NCBI GenBank assembly: GCA_900541415.1
Contig: UQJP01000027.1
Location: 1 to 48,778 of the forward strand
Reading direction: 5' to 3'
Source of the DNA: an uncultured Odoribacter sp.
GTDB taxonomy: Bacteria > Bacteroidota > Bacteroidia > Bacteroidales > Marinifilaceae
DNA: 48,778 bases
The position numbers were made by a program, and so were the translations under genes. The notes beneath the pieces were generated by a model. That model was given only the letters and a program-made list of their open reading frames with translations, searched no databases and was not told the DNA's origin. Position 1 is the first letter of the stretch. The number at the start of each line of letters is the position of its first letter. This document shows positions 25,263 through 33,610 of the stretch, in pieces.

Positions 25263-26456
25263 TTAAGCTCCTTTCACTTTGGCTGCCATTGCTTCTGCAA
25301 TAGCCCGGCATTGTTCCACATCGGAAGGCTTCATTGCGCCACTGGTTTCATTCGGGGCGGCTACCACTTCCCATTTGATTTTTTCGGCGAAGGCTTTCAG
25401 GCGTGGGATAGCCCCGCCACCCCATGTCTTGTTGCCGAAATAAGCGAGGCAATGGTTTTTCACTCCCATGTTTTCCAGTTCGCACAACAAGGTTTCCATC
25501 GTAGGAAATATACCTCCGTTGTAGGCGCAACTTCCTAAAATCACTCCTTTATACCGGAAAATATCGTTGATGATATAAGATGGGTGGGTTTTAGACGTGT
25601 CGTGGATGCGGATTTTGCTTACTCCCTTTTCAGCTAAAACCCGTCCGATCATGTCTGCCATTTGCTCGGTGTGTCCATACATAGAGCTGAATGCAATGAC
25701 AACCCCTTCCTCGGTTTCGTATTTACTCCATTTTTCATATTTGGCAATGATGTCACATACATGCGAACGCCAAATCGGGCCGTGGGTGGCGCAAATGGTG
25801 TTGAAAGTAAGCGTGTTCAGTTTTTTGAGGGCCGTTTGTGCCGGCATGCCGTATTTCCCGACGATGTTGGAGTAGTAGCGGCTGATTTCTTCTTCGAGGT
25901 AATCGAGATCGACCTGGTCGTCGAAGATTCCCCCGTCGAGAGTGCCGAAAGCTCCGAATATATCGCCACTGAAAACAATGTTTTCGCCCGGCAGGTAGGT
26001 AACCATCGTTTCCGGCCAGTGAAGCATAGGCACCATATAGAAATTAAGGGTGCGTTTCCCGATATTCAGCGAATCGCCTTCTTTCACTTCCAGCAGGTTG
26101 GTATGTACGCCGTAGAAATTCTCCAGCATTGGAAAAGTTTTGCTGTTCCCGATAATGGTCAGGTTCGGATAGTGGCACAACAATGCTTTGATCGCTCCCG
26201 TGTGGTCGGGCTCCATGTGGTTTATAATCAAATAGTCCACCTGGCGGTTACCGATGACTGATTCGAGACTTTCCAGATAGTCGTCCATCCGGCTTCGTTC
26301 CACTGTATCTACTACAACGATTTTCTCATCTACGATAACGTATGAATTATAAGCAACACCTTTAGGCAATGGCCAGTAATTTTCGAAGATATGAGTTCTT
26401 CGGTCGTTTACTCCAATCCACCAGATGTCTTTTTGTATTTCAATAGCGTTGTTCAT
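25263..26456 (-). CDS. fprA: Flavodiiron protein (FprA-type oxygen/NO reductase)
   Basis: A 397-residue cytoplasmic enzyme that reduces oxygen to water or nitric oxide to N2O in anaerobes. The N-terminal metallo-beta-lactamase-like domain holds the diiron site: HMEPDH (His80, Glu82, Asp84, His85), a His in MLHWPET, an Asp in FSGDIFG and a His in CATHGP. The C-terminal flavodoxin domain (from about residue 250) has the FMN loop SSMYGHTEQM and the later SCAYNGG and GNKTWGGGA segments. There is no fused rubredoxin, so electrons probably come from a separate rubredoxin-type donor. It is monocistronic, convergent with birA, and pairs functionally with the nearby rubrerythrin. Confidence 0.95.
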   Translation of the reverse strand: MNNAIEIQKDIWWIGVNDRRTHIFENYWPLPKGVAYNSYVIVDEKIVVVDTVERSRMDDYLESLESVIGNRQVDYLIINHMEPDHTGAIKALLCHYPNLTIIGNSKTFPMLENFYGVHTNLLEVKEGDSLNIGKRTLNFYMVPMLHWPETMVTYLPGENIVFSGDIFGAFGTLDGGIFDDQVDLDYLEEEISRYYSNIVGKYGMPAQTALKKLNTLTFNTICATHGPIWRSHVCDIIAKYEKWSKYETEEGVVIAFSSMYGHTEQMADMIGRVLAEKGVSKIRIHDTSKTHPSYIINDIFRYKGVILGSCAYNGGIFPTMETLLCELENMGVKNHCLAYFGNKTWGGGAIPRLKAFAEKIKWEVVAAPNETSGAMKPSDVEQCRAIAEAMAAKVKGA

Positions 26457-26592
26457 AATTAAAGATAATGATTTGCGGCAGAATGCCTGTTTATATGTAT
26501 TTGTATTTTTTCAACTCCATGTCCCGACTGTTTTCAGGAGGGGAATGGGCAATGATGCCGATGATTCCCGGATCGGTCAAGCTTCTCGTTTG

Positions 26593-26600
26593 CAAAGATA
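26593..26600 (-). promoter_or_regulatory. Probable promoter -7 element for the flavodiiron gene
   Basis: The minus strand reads TATCTTTG and directly adjoins the T tract of the peptidase terminator. A start near 26586 gives a leader of about 130 bases. A closer TATCTTTA (26467-26460) is only four bases from the ATG and is unlikely to be used. Confidence 0.5.
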
Positions 26601-26632
26601 AAAAAACGCCGTTACATATAGAATGTAACGGC
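26599..26632 (-). terminator. Rho-independent terminator after the C1 peptidase
   Basis: On the minus strand a perfect 10-base stem (GCCGTTACAT / ATGTAACGGC, plus-strand positions 26608-26617 and 26623-26632) with a 5-base loop is followed by GTTTTTTT. It lies 46 bases past the peptidase stop. Confidence 0.92.
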
Positions 26633-26677
26633 TTTAATTTGTTTTTAAATAATGTAAACGTAATGTTTAACAGATCA

Positions 26678-27880
26678 TTATTTAATTCCGAGTTTATTTT
26701 TCAATTCCTGAGGAAGTGCGTCTTTATGAATCATAACGGAAGTTGTTTTGTAGGCAACGAAAGGATACGAAGCATACAGGTAGCCTTCATAATCGCCGTA
26801 TTTACCCCACGAGTTTTTCACGATGAAATATTTATGGCCCAGCTGGTCTACTGCTTTTCCTATGATATGCATGCCGTGGTCGTCGGTTGTCAGGTAGTTG
26901 TCGAATTCCTGCTGGCGTAGTTCCTGTGTGATTTCCTTTTCTTTACCCGGACGTTTCAGCAGTTCTGCATCTTTGTCTTTTTGAGGCATTTTTACCCATT
27001 TTTCAATTTCGGCATCGCTCATTTCTTTCGTATCGACTTCAGGAACGACAGCCAAGCCTTTGCGGGCGAATCCTTTTTCAGAAACATCCGATCCCCAGGC
27101 AAATGAATAACCTTTGTCGATTGCTTTATCGAGTAAGTCCATCATTTCGTCGAGCGGAATGTTGTATGACATTTCTCCAATCCAGTTATCGGGCACTTCC
27201 AGTGCAAACTGTTCGTAGAACGGATGATGTGTGAAAGAGGTCAGGCTGATGTAGTCGTCCATGTTCAATCCCGTTACTTCTTTGGTGAAGGTCTGCGGGG
27301 TGTATTCTTTACCTTTCCAGGTGAATTTTTCCGGTTTTGCTCCGAGATAAGCGTCGAGCACTGCATCATATCCGCGTTTCCAGGCTGTGCTTAATTTTTT
27401 ATTGGAATTTTTGACGATAGCGTCCACGTAGCCTTTCAGCACGTCGTCCAATTCTCCGTGAACATGTACGTCTTCGCCGTAGTTTAAGCCGGAATATACG
27501 CTTAACGGAACGATACCATAGTTTTTAATGGCCCAGGTTACATCTGCCGAAGCTCCGCCCTGCCCGAAGTTTACTTTTCCGTGCATACGTACGTATTTAT
27601 CGGCTTTTCCATTGTAGGTATTCCACACGACGAAGAGGGGCGACAGGCTCACCGAGTCTTTTCCCAGACGCATCATTTCCGATTCGAGGAATGAGATGGT
27701 GGACCATGACCAGCAGGTTCCTGCACGGTCTTGCGATTTCACGCTGGTAGTGGGTAAACGTTTCAGGTCGGTGAAGTGATAACCGTCTTTTTCTTTCTCT
27801 TTTGTTTTCTTTTTTTCTGCTGAGGCTGTCAGGGCGAATATCAGAAACAGTCCCAAGGTTAAATAAATAACTTTTCTCAT
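26678..27880 (-). CDS. Secreted papain-family (C1B) aminopeptidase C-like protease
   Basis: A 400-residue exported cysteine peptidase. A Sec signal peptide covers residues 1-21 (ending TASA) and is followed by a very basic Lys/Glu stretch. The papain catalytic set is present: Gln50 of the oxyanion hole, Cys56 in RAGTCWSWS, His338 in DDHGMHI and Asn356 in KNSWG. The sequence resembles bleomycin hydrolase/PepC (family C1B), but those enzymes are cytoplasmic whereas this is periplasmic or surface-exposed, as commonly seen in Bacteroidales. It could trim peptides outside the cytoplasm. No lipobox is visible. It is monocistronic, with a clear terminator downstream. Confidence 0.9.
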   Translation of the reverse strand: MRKVIYLTLGLFLIFALTASAEKKKTKEKEKDGYHFTDLKRLPTTSVKSQDRAGTCWSWSTISFLESEMMRLGKDSVSLSPLFVVWNTYNGKADKYVRMHGKVNFGQGGASADVTWAIKNYGIVPLSVYSGLNYGEDVHVHGELDDVLKGYVDAIVKNSNKKLSTAWKRGYDAVLDAYLGAKPEKFTWKGKEYTPQTFTKEVTGLNMDDYISLTSFTHHPFYEQFALEVPDNWIGEMSYNIPLDEMMDLLDKAIDKGYSFAWGSDVSEKGFARKGLAVVPEVDTKEMSDAEIEKWVKMPQKDKDAELLKRPGKEKEITQELRQQEFDNYLTTDDHGMHIIGKAVDQLGHKYFIVKNSWGKYGDYEGYLYASYPFVAYKTTSVMIHKDALPQELKNKLGIK

Positions 27881-27969
27881 TTGTTTATCAGATTTGTTTT
27901 TAAATAAATTCCCAATGATGTGATCCCATTTTTACACAGAGCTACGCCTATCAGATTTTACATCATCGC

Positions 27970-27977
27970 CAAAGTTA
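27970..27977 (-). promoter_or_regulatory. Possible -7 element for the C1 peptidase
   Basis: The minus strand reads TAACTTTG, matching TAnnTTTG, 90 bases before the ATG. No -33 TTTG is seen. The remaining 27881-28157 gap is AT-rich without other signals. Confidence 0.38.
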
Positions 27978-28157
27978 ATGATAAGAATAGAAAAATTGAG
28001 CTTTGGAAAGGAATTTTAGTGGTTTTCTGTAAAAAATAACACAACTTCCTGTTCTTTTTACCCTATTTTCCGGACAAGTGGAAATGAATGGAAAATAAGT
28101 TCTAAAGAATGGGGGGATGGTTGAAAACCTTTCTATATTTATTTTTTCTGTGGGAAA

Positions 28158-29084
28158 TTATAAAATATCGGGAGCTGTTTCCGGCGCATCGATTTTTTTC
28201 CACAGGTTGACTTTCCCGATGAAATGATATTTCCGGTTACAAATCCAGATAAACAAAACTCCGGCAGCCAGCATCACCAGCGTGTCCCAATGCGAAGCGG
28301 TGGGATTGAGGTCTTTAAACAGGGCGCTGGTTTGCAGGGCAGAGGCATCGGAAGTGAAGGTGATGGCTGCCAAAATATTATTAGCCATGTGCAAACCCAG
28401 CGATAATTCCATGCCATCGTCTTTCACGGCAACGTAGCCCAAAATCAATCCCATGAGAATGTATTGCGGCATAGCCACTAACATTCCGTAGGCTCCCACT
28501 TCGGGATTGGCTCCGTGCATGGCTCCGAAAAGCAATCCGGTCAGGAGCACGGCTACCCATCTGTATTTAAAGAGCAGGGCAGACCATTGCATCAGGTAGC
28601 CCCGGAAAACCAGCTCTTCGAAAGAAGTTTGAAAAGGGAATAGGGCTAAAGAAACGACCAATAAGCCTAAAAAGCGGAGCGGCTCGAATTGGAATTGTAT
28701 TTCCGATGGGTCCGTGGTAAAATATTGTATTACAAACGTGGCAATGGTCAGTGTGCCCCAAATGCCTGCACCGAAAAAAATTCGTTTCCAGTCGATCTTC
28801 CGGCGGGCTGTTACGATCGATGTATAGGGTTTCTGGTGAACATACCTTACACACAAAAGCAAGGCAAAAAATCCGGTGGTAAAACTGAGCAATGTTAAAG
28901 CAAGTCCTATGTTCGTGCCGGTAGCGATGGCGATGTTGCCTGTTTGCAGTGATTCCGGATCGAGAATCGCCATATACGCCAGCAAAGGAAGCGTTCCGAT
29001 CTGGGTGGCGGTGAACACGATCAATAACGTTAAAACGTATAAATACCATTGGTTTTTTCCGGTATAGGCTTGCTCTAAAAACAT
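28158..29084 (-). CDS. CPBP-family intramembrane metalloprotease (CAAX/Abi-type)
   Basis: A 308-residue inner-membrane protein with about eight helices. The CPBP motifs are complete: EExxxR with Glu156, Glu157 and Arg161 (SFEELVFRGYL), FGAMHG with His190, and LHMANN with His232. These residues form the glutamate-activated metalloprotease site known from Rce1. Bacterial members process membrane peptides or bacteriocin-related substrates, but most, including this one, have no known target. It follows ftsK by only seven bases on the same strand and is presumably in its transcript. Confidence 0.9.
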   Translation of the reverse strand: MFLEQAYTGKNQWYLYVLTLLIVFTATQIGTLPLLAYMAILDPESLQTGNIAIATGTNIGLALTLLSFTTGFFALLLCVRYVHQKPYTSIVTARRKIDWKRIFFGAGIWGTLTIATFVIQYFTTDPSEIQFQFEPLRFLGLLVVSLALFPFQTSFEELVFRGYLMQWSALLFKYRWVAVLLTGLLFGAMHGANPEVGAYGMLVAMPQYILMGLILGYVAVKDDGMELSLGLHMANNILAAITFTSDASALQTSALFKDLNPTASHWDTLVMLAAGVLFIWICNRKYHFIGKVNLWKKIDAPETAPDIL

Positions 29085-29091
29085 GGAATGT

Positions 29092-31728
29092 TTATTTATT
29101 GTTATTCAATATAAATTCGAGGCTATATTCGTCGGGAATCAGTACCTGGCGGGCTTTGCTGCCTTCGAAAGGCCCGACTACCCCTGCGGCTTCCAGTTGG
29201 TCCATAATACGTCCGGCACGGTTATACCCGATGGAAAAACGGCGTTGGATAGACGAGGTGGAACCTTGCTGGGTGTTCACCACCAGGCGGGCCGCTTCTT
29301 CGAATAAAGGGTCGCGCGATCCTAAATCCATTTCCGAAATTCCGCCGATGCCTTCCGTTTCCGGCACATATTCCGGCAGGGCGAAGGCAGAAGGATAGGA
29401 TTGCTGTGCGGCAATAAAATGGGTGACCGCATCGACTTCGGGAGTGTCGACGAACGCACATTGTACCCTGACCATTTCACTGCCTACGGAAATCAGCATA
29501 TCGCCCCGGCCGATCAGCTGGTTCGCTCCCGGAGAATCGAGAATGGTGCGGGAGTCGATCATGGAGGCCACTTTAAAGGCGATACGTGCCGGGAAATTGG
29601 CTTTGATAACTCCCGTAATGATATTAGTGGACGGACGCTGGGTGGCGATAATCATGTGGATGCCCACGGCACGCGCCAATTGTGCGATACGGGCGATGGG
29701 TTGTTCCACCTCTTTCCCGGCGGTCATAATCAGGTCGGCAAACTCATCGACAATCACCACGATGTAAGGCAGGTATTTGTGCCCGTTATTCGGATTTAAT
29801 TGCCGCTTGATGAATTTTTCGTTGTATTCTTTAATATTTCTCACCTGTGCCACTTTCAGCAGGTCGTAACGGCTGTCCATCTCGATACAAAGCGAGTTCA
29901 GGGTGTTTACCACTTTGGTGGTTTCGGTGATGATGGCATCTTCCTCATCCGGCAGTTTGGCCAGGAAATGTTTTTCGATAACGGAATAAATGCTTAATTC
30001 CACCTTTTTCGGATCGACCATCACAAATTTCAGTTGTGACGGGTGTTTTTTGTAGAGCAGGGAGGTGATAATGGCATTCAATCCCACCGATTTTCCCTGT
30101 CCCGTGGCTCCTGCCACAAGCAGGTGGGGCATTTTCGTCAGGTCGAACGTATAGGTTTCGTTAGAAATGGTACGTCCCAGCGCCACCGGGAGGGCATATT
30201 TGGACTCCTGGAATTTTTTCGAAGCGATGATGCCCCGCATAGATACGACTTCCGGGTTTTGATTGGGCACTTCAATACCGATAGTACCTGCTCCGGGGAT
30301 CGGGGCTATGATACGGATACCCAGCGCGGCAAGGCTCAGGGCGATGTCGTCTTCCAGATTTTTAATCTTTGAAATTTTAACACCCGGCGCGGGAACAATT
30401 TCGTAAAGCGTGACCGTCGGTCCGATCGTGGCTTTGATCTTAATGATTTCAATCTTGTAGTTTCGCAGGGTTTCTACGATCTTATTTTTGTTTTCCTCCA
30501 GTTCTTCCTGGGTGACTTTCGGGTTTCCGGAAGAATGTTCTTCGAGCAGGTCGAGAGAGGGATATTGATAATTAGACAGGTCGAGTGTGGGGTCGTAGTC
30601 TTCCGTGGGAAGCATATTCCGGTCGACTGTTTCTTCCCGGTCTTTGTTATTGACTGTAAGCGTAATATCTCCGTCGGTTTGTTCATCATCCGTATCCGGA
30701 TATAGTTCATCGTCGTCGTCCGTTTTTTCCGGTTGTTCGTCTTGGTCGAGGTTGGCAATTTCCTGACTGAATTCAAAGTCGTTAATAGAAACGGGGATGT
30801 TTTCAAAACCGGGTTCGGGAGTTTCTTCCTTTTCGAAAGGAGCGACCGTTTCCGGTTCGTTTTCTCCGGTTGCCAGCGTGAACGTGCCATCGGTGTTGTT
30901 GGCCGGATCATTGGAATCTTCCGGGTTAAAGGTGTTTTCATTATCCGGCAAATCTATATCGCCTTCGTCGAAACCGGTATCAGGGGAAGTTTCCGGCGAC
31001 GGTCCGTCCTGTCCGGTGGAAGATGCCGCTTGCGCTTTGGCGGCCCTTGCCGCAGCGAGAGCCTGGGCTTTTTCCCTGTTCTGCCGGATTTTTTCTTTGC
31101 AATAGTTTAACCAGCGGTAGAAGGTTGACTGGAAACCGAAGAAAAGAATGATGATGAAAGAAAGCACCAGCAATAAGAATGTGCCGAGCCTGCCGACCAA
31201 TGAGTTTAACCAGAGGCTGACAAAGTAGCCGTGTCCACCTCCCCAAAACAGGTAGCCTGTTCCGGTGTCGAGCAAACCGCTGAGTATTTCTGTGATAAAG
31301 CCGAACAATAGCGAGATCCATAGCATAACCACCGCGCTGATGAATATTTTCCGTTTGTAGCCTTTTAATTTTCCTCCTGCAATCCGGTAACCAGTGAGGA
31401 ATACCATAAAACAAACCAGAAAAGAAGCTACACCGAACCAGCGGTTGATTAGCAGGTCGGAAATCCAGGCTCCGATTTTCCCTGCCGGATTGCTGGCTGT
31501 GATGTCGGGATTGGCTACGATGGTTTTCAATCCCCGGTCGATGAGGCTTTGGTCAATGCCTCCCGTGAAAAAGAAGCCGACCAGTGAAAACAGGATATAG
31601 AGGGAGACAACGGCAAAGGTGATCCCTAAAATCAGCCGTGTGCCTTGTTCTTGCAGGAATGAAGGAATGACCGAAACCTGTTTTTTTTCTTTAGGCATTG
31701 CAGATTTACGGTTGGTTGTTCTGTTCAT
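29092..31728 (-). CDS. ftsK: DNA translocase FtsK
   Basis: An 878-residue septal DNA pump for chromosome segregation. Four membrane helices lie in the first 200 residues. An acidic, low-complexity linker (about 235-395, with many Asp, Glu, Asn and Pro) follows. The motor comes next, with Walker A GATGQGKS near residue 540 and Walker B VVIVDEFADLI. The C-terminal gamma winged helix (about 805-870, with QRRFSIGYNRAGRIMDQLE) reads chromosome polarity sequences. The length is normal for Bacteroidetes FtsK. The promoter TACCTTCG merges with the T tract of the upstream acyl-CoA synthetase terminator. A CPBP protease gene follows after seven bases. Confidence 0.96.
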   Translation of the reverse strand: MNRTTNRKSAMPKEKKQVSVIPSFLQEQGTRLILGITFAVVSLYILFSLVGFFFTGGIDQSLIDRGLKTIVANPDITASNPAGKIGAWISDLLINRWFGVASFLVCFMVFLTGYRIAGGKLKGYKRKIFISAVVMLWISLLFGFITEILSGLLDTGTGYLFWGGGHGYFVSLWLNSLVGRLGTFLLLVLSFIIILFFGFQSTFYRWLNYCKEKIRQNREKAQALAAARAAKAQAASSTGQDGPSPETSPDTGFDEGDIDLPDNENTFNPEDSNDPANNTDGTFTLATGENEPETVAPFEKEETPEPGFENIPVSINDFEFSQEIANLDQDEQPEKTDDDDELYPDTDDEQTDGDITLTVNNKDREETVDRNMLPTEDYDPTLDLSNYQYPSLDLLEEHSSGNPKVTQEELEENKNKIVETLRNYKIEIIKIKATIGPTVTLYEIVPAPGVKISKIKNLEDDIALSLAALGIRIIAPIPGAGTIGIEVPNQNPEVVSMRGIIASKKFQESKYALPVALGRTISNETYTFDLTKMPHLLVAGATGQGKSVGLNAIITSLLYKKHPSQLKFVMVDPKKVELSIYSVIEKHFLAKLPDEEDAIITETTKVVNTLNSLCIEMDSRYDLLKVAQVRNIKEYNEKFIKRQLNPNNGHKYLPYIVVIVDEFADLIMTAGKEVEQPIARIAQLARAVGIHMIIATQRPSTNIITGVIKANFPARIAFKVASMIDSRTILDSPGANQLIGRGDMLISVGSEMVRVQCAFVDTPEVDAVTHFIAAQQSYPSAFALPEYVPETEGIGGISEMDLGSRDPLFEEAARLVVNTQQGSTSSIQRRFSIGYNRAGRIMDQLEAAGVVGPFEGSKARQVLIPDEYSLEFILNNNK

Positions 31729-31749
31729 GAGTATTAATTTTTCAGCCTA

Positions 31750-31757
31750 CGAAGGTA
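31750..31757 (-). promoter_or_regulatory. Probable promoter -7 element for ftsK
   Basis: The minus strand reads TACCTTCG (one mismatch from TAnnTTTG), with TTTT in the -33 position 19 bases away. It directly follows the terminator T tract and lies 22 bases before the ATG. Confidence 0.5.
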
Positions 31758-31796
31758 AAAAAAATGCCTTCAAAAAAAAAGTTTTTAGAAGGCATT
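31756..31796 (-). terminator. Rho-independent terminator after the first acyl-CoA synthetase gene
   Basis: On the minus strand AATGCCTTC (31796-31788) pairs with GAAGGCATT (31772-31764) across an A/T-rich loop and is followed by a run of eight T. Confidence 0.85.
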
Positions 31797-31862
31797 AGGG
31801 AATGGTTTATAGATATTCCGGCGCGGCCAATCGGCATGCCGGGATTCCGTGATTGTTTCCGG

Positions 31863-33509
31863 TTATTGATAGAGGAATCGTTTGATGCTTCTCTTCGGAG
31901 TTTTTTCAAATTCTTCATTATAGAGTTTGAATGTACTCACCTGGCTGTATGCCGGAAGTTGCTGGTTTAATTCCTTGAGGTTGGCTGTCATTAATTCGGG
32001 CAGTTTCTCGTCGGAAATTTTTTCGCTGTTCAGCAGTTCGAAATCGGGATAGATCAGGGCGATGAGTTTCCCTTCTTTTTCAATGATAAGCGATTCGTTG
32101 ACATAGGGCATATTGTTCAGGCGGTCTTCTATTTCTTCCGGGTAGATGTTTTGGCCACTGGCTCCGAGAATCATGTTTTTACTGCGTCCCTTGATAAACA
32201 GGTAACCGTCTTCATCGATAATACCCAAATCCCCGGTGTGCAGCCAGCCGTCTTGATCGATGGCGGCGGCGGTGGCTTCCGGGTTTTTATAATACCCGTC
32301 CATCACGCAGGCCCCTTTGGCCAGAATTTCACCGACAACGTTTTGCTGGTCGGGAGAATCGATGCGGAGTTCAACCCTGGGTACGGCTTTCCCGCAAGAA
32401 CCCTGGCGGAAAGTTTGCCAATCGTCATAGCTCAGCAACGGGCCGCATTCCGTCATTCCGTAACCTACTGTATAGGGAAAGCGGATTGAGCGCAGGAAAG
32501 TTTCCACCTCTTTGTTGAGAGCGGCTCCGCCGATGATCAGTTCTTTGAATTTTCCTCCGAAGGCGTCGATCACTTTTTGGCGGATGGTTTCCCGGATTTT
32601 ATCGTTGATGATCGGGATATTCATCAAAATTTTCATGTGGGGTTTCTCTATGGTAGGAAACACTCTTTTCTTGATGATTTTTTCAATAACCAGCGGTACG
32701 GTGATAATCAGGTCGGGCTTCACTTCTGCGAAGGCATCGGCAATGATTTTAGGCGAAGGCGTGCGCGACAGGAAGTGGATATGCGTTCCGTTTACGAATT
32801 GATAGATAAATTCGAAGGCCAAGCCGTACATGTGTGCCATAGGCAACATACATACGATTTGTTCGCCCGGATTGTGACCCAAGGTATCGATAGCGAATTG
32901 AAGGTTTGTCCAGAGGCTTCGATAGGGGAGCATCACTCCTTTAGAAGAACTGGTCGTGCCTGAAGTGTAGTTGATCAGGGCCAGTTGTTCCGGTTGATCG
33001 TATTCATAGTGCACATCTTCCGGGCGGAAACGTTCGGGAAATTTTTTCCCGAATAATTCGTTGAGCCGGGTACGGGCTTGCATCAGTTCTTTTTTGTTGG
33101 CATGGCGGACAGAGAAATCCTCCATACGGATTATCCCGTCGAGGCTGGACATAGCCGATTCGTCGAGATTTTCCCACACCACATCGCCGACAAACAGAAT
33201 GCGCGCTTCGGAGTGGTTTACGATATGATGTACATTATCCGGTTTAAATTCGTTGAGGATGGGAACGGCCACGGCTCCATAGGAAAGGGTGGCGAGGAAA
33301 GCTATTCCCCAATTACTGGTGTTCCGGCTACAAAGGGCTATTTTATCCCCTTTCCGGATTCCGCTATGTTCGAAAAGCAAGTGTAATTTTTCAATCTTAC
33401 GGGCTACGTCTTTATAAGAACTGGTAGCTCCTTTGAAATCCGTCAACGCCGGTCTATCCCAATAATTTTTAATACTATCTTCGATGTATTTTAAAAAACT
33501 TTCTTCCAT
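31863..33509 (-). CDS. Long-chain fatty acyl-CoA/AMP synthetase (paralogue 1)
   Basis: A 548-residue adenylate-forming enzyme (ANL superfamily). It has the ATP-binding loop INYTSGTTSSSKGVM (about 174-188), YGMTECGP (A5, about 343-350), GWLHTGDLG (A7, about 418-426) and KGRSKNMIL (A8 hinge, about 435-443). C-terminal TPKRSIKRFLYQ includes the catalytic Lys of the A10 region. The most likely reaction is activation of fatty acids with ATP and CoA. The neighbour upstream (33611-35257) is a same-length paralogue whose residues match at most positions. A perfect promoter sits between the two, so this copy can be transcribed on its own. Confidence 0.9.
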   Translation of the reverse strand: MEESFLKYIEDSIKNYWDRPALTDFKGATSSYKDVARKIEKLHLLFEHSGIRKGDKIALCSRNTSNWGIAFLATLSYGAVAVPILNEFKPDNVHHIVNHSEARILFVGDVVWENLDESAMSSLDGIIRMEDFSVRHANKKELMQARTRLNELFGKKFPERFRPEDVHYEYDQPEQLALINYTSGTTSSSKGVMLPYRSLWTNLQFAIDTLGHNPGEQIVCMLPMAHMYGLAFEFIYQFVNGTHIHFLSRTPSPKIIADAFAEVKPDLIITVPLVIEKIIKKRVFPTIEKPHMKILMNIPIINDKIRETIRQKVIDAFGGKFKELIIGGAALNKEVETFLRSIRFPYTVGYGMTECGPLLSYDDWQTFRQGSCGKAVPRVELRIDSPDQQNVVGEILAKGACVMDGYYKNPEATAAAIDQDGWLHTGDLGIIDEDGYLFIKGRSKNMILGASGQNIYPEEIEDRLNNMPYVNESLIIEKEGKLIALIYPDFELLNSEKISDEKLPELMTANLKELNQQLPAYSQVSTFKLYNEEFEKTPKRSIKRFLYQ

Positions 33510-33528
33510 GATTTCTGATTTGAAATTT

Positions 33529-33559
33529 CAAAGATAATGTTTTCCCTGTGAAATCCAAA
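33529..33559 (-). promoter_or_regulatory. Bacteroidetes-type promoter for acyl-CoA synthetase paralogue 1
   Basis: On the minus strand: TTTG (33559-33556), 19 bases, TATCTTTG (33536-33529). This is a perfect consensus match, 19 bases before the ATG, lying in the short gap between the two paralogues. Confidence 0.88.
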
Positions 33560-33610
33560 ACAGAGGGGGTGATCGGTGGAAGCGTGTTGCCGATGGTTTG
33601 CTTTGTCAAC

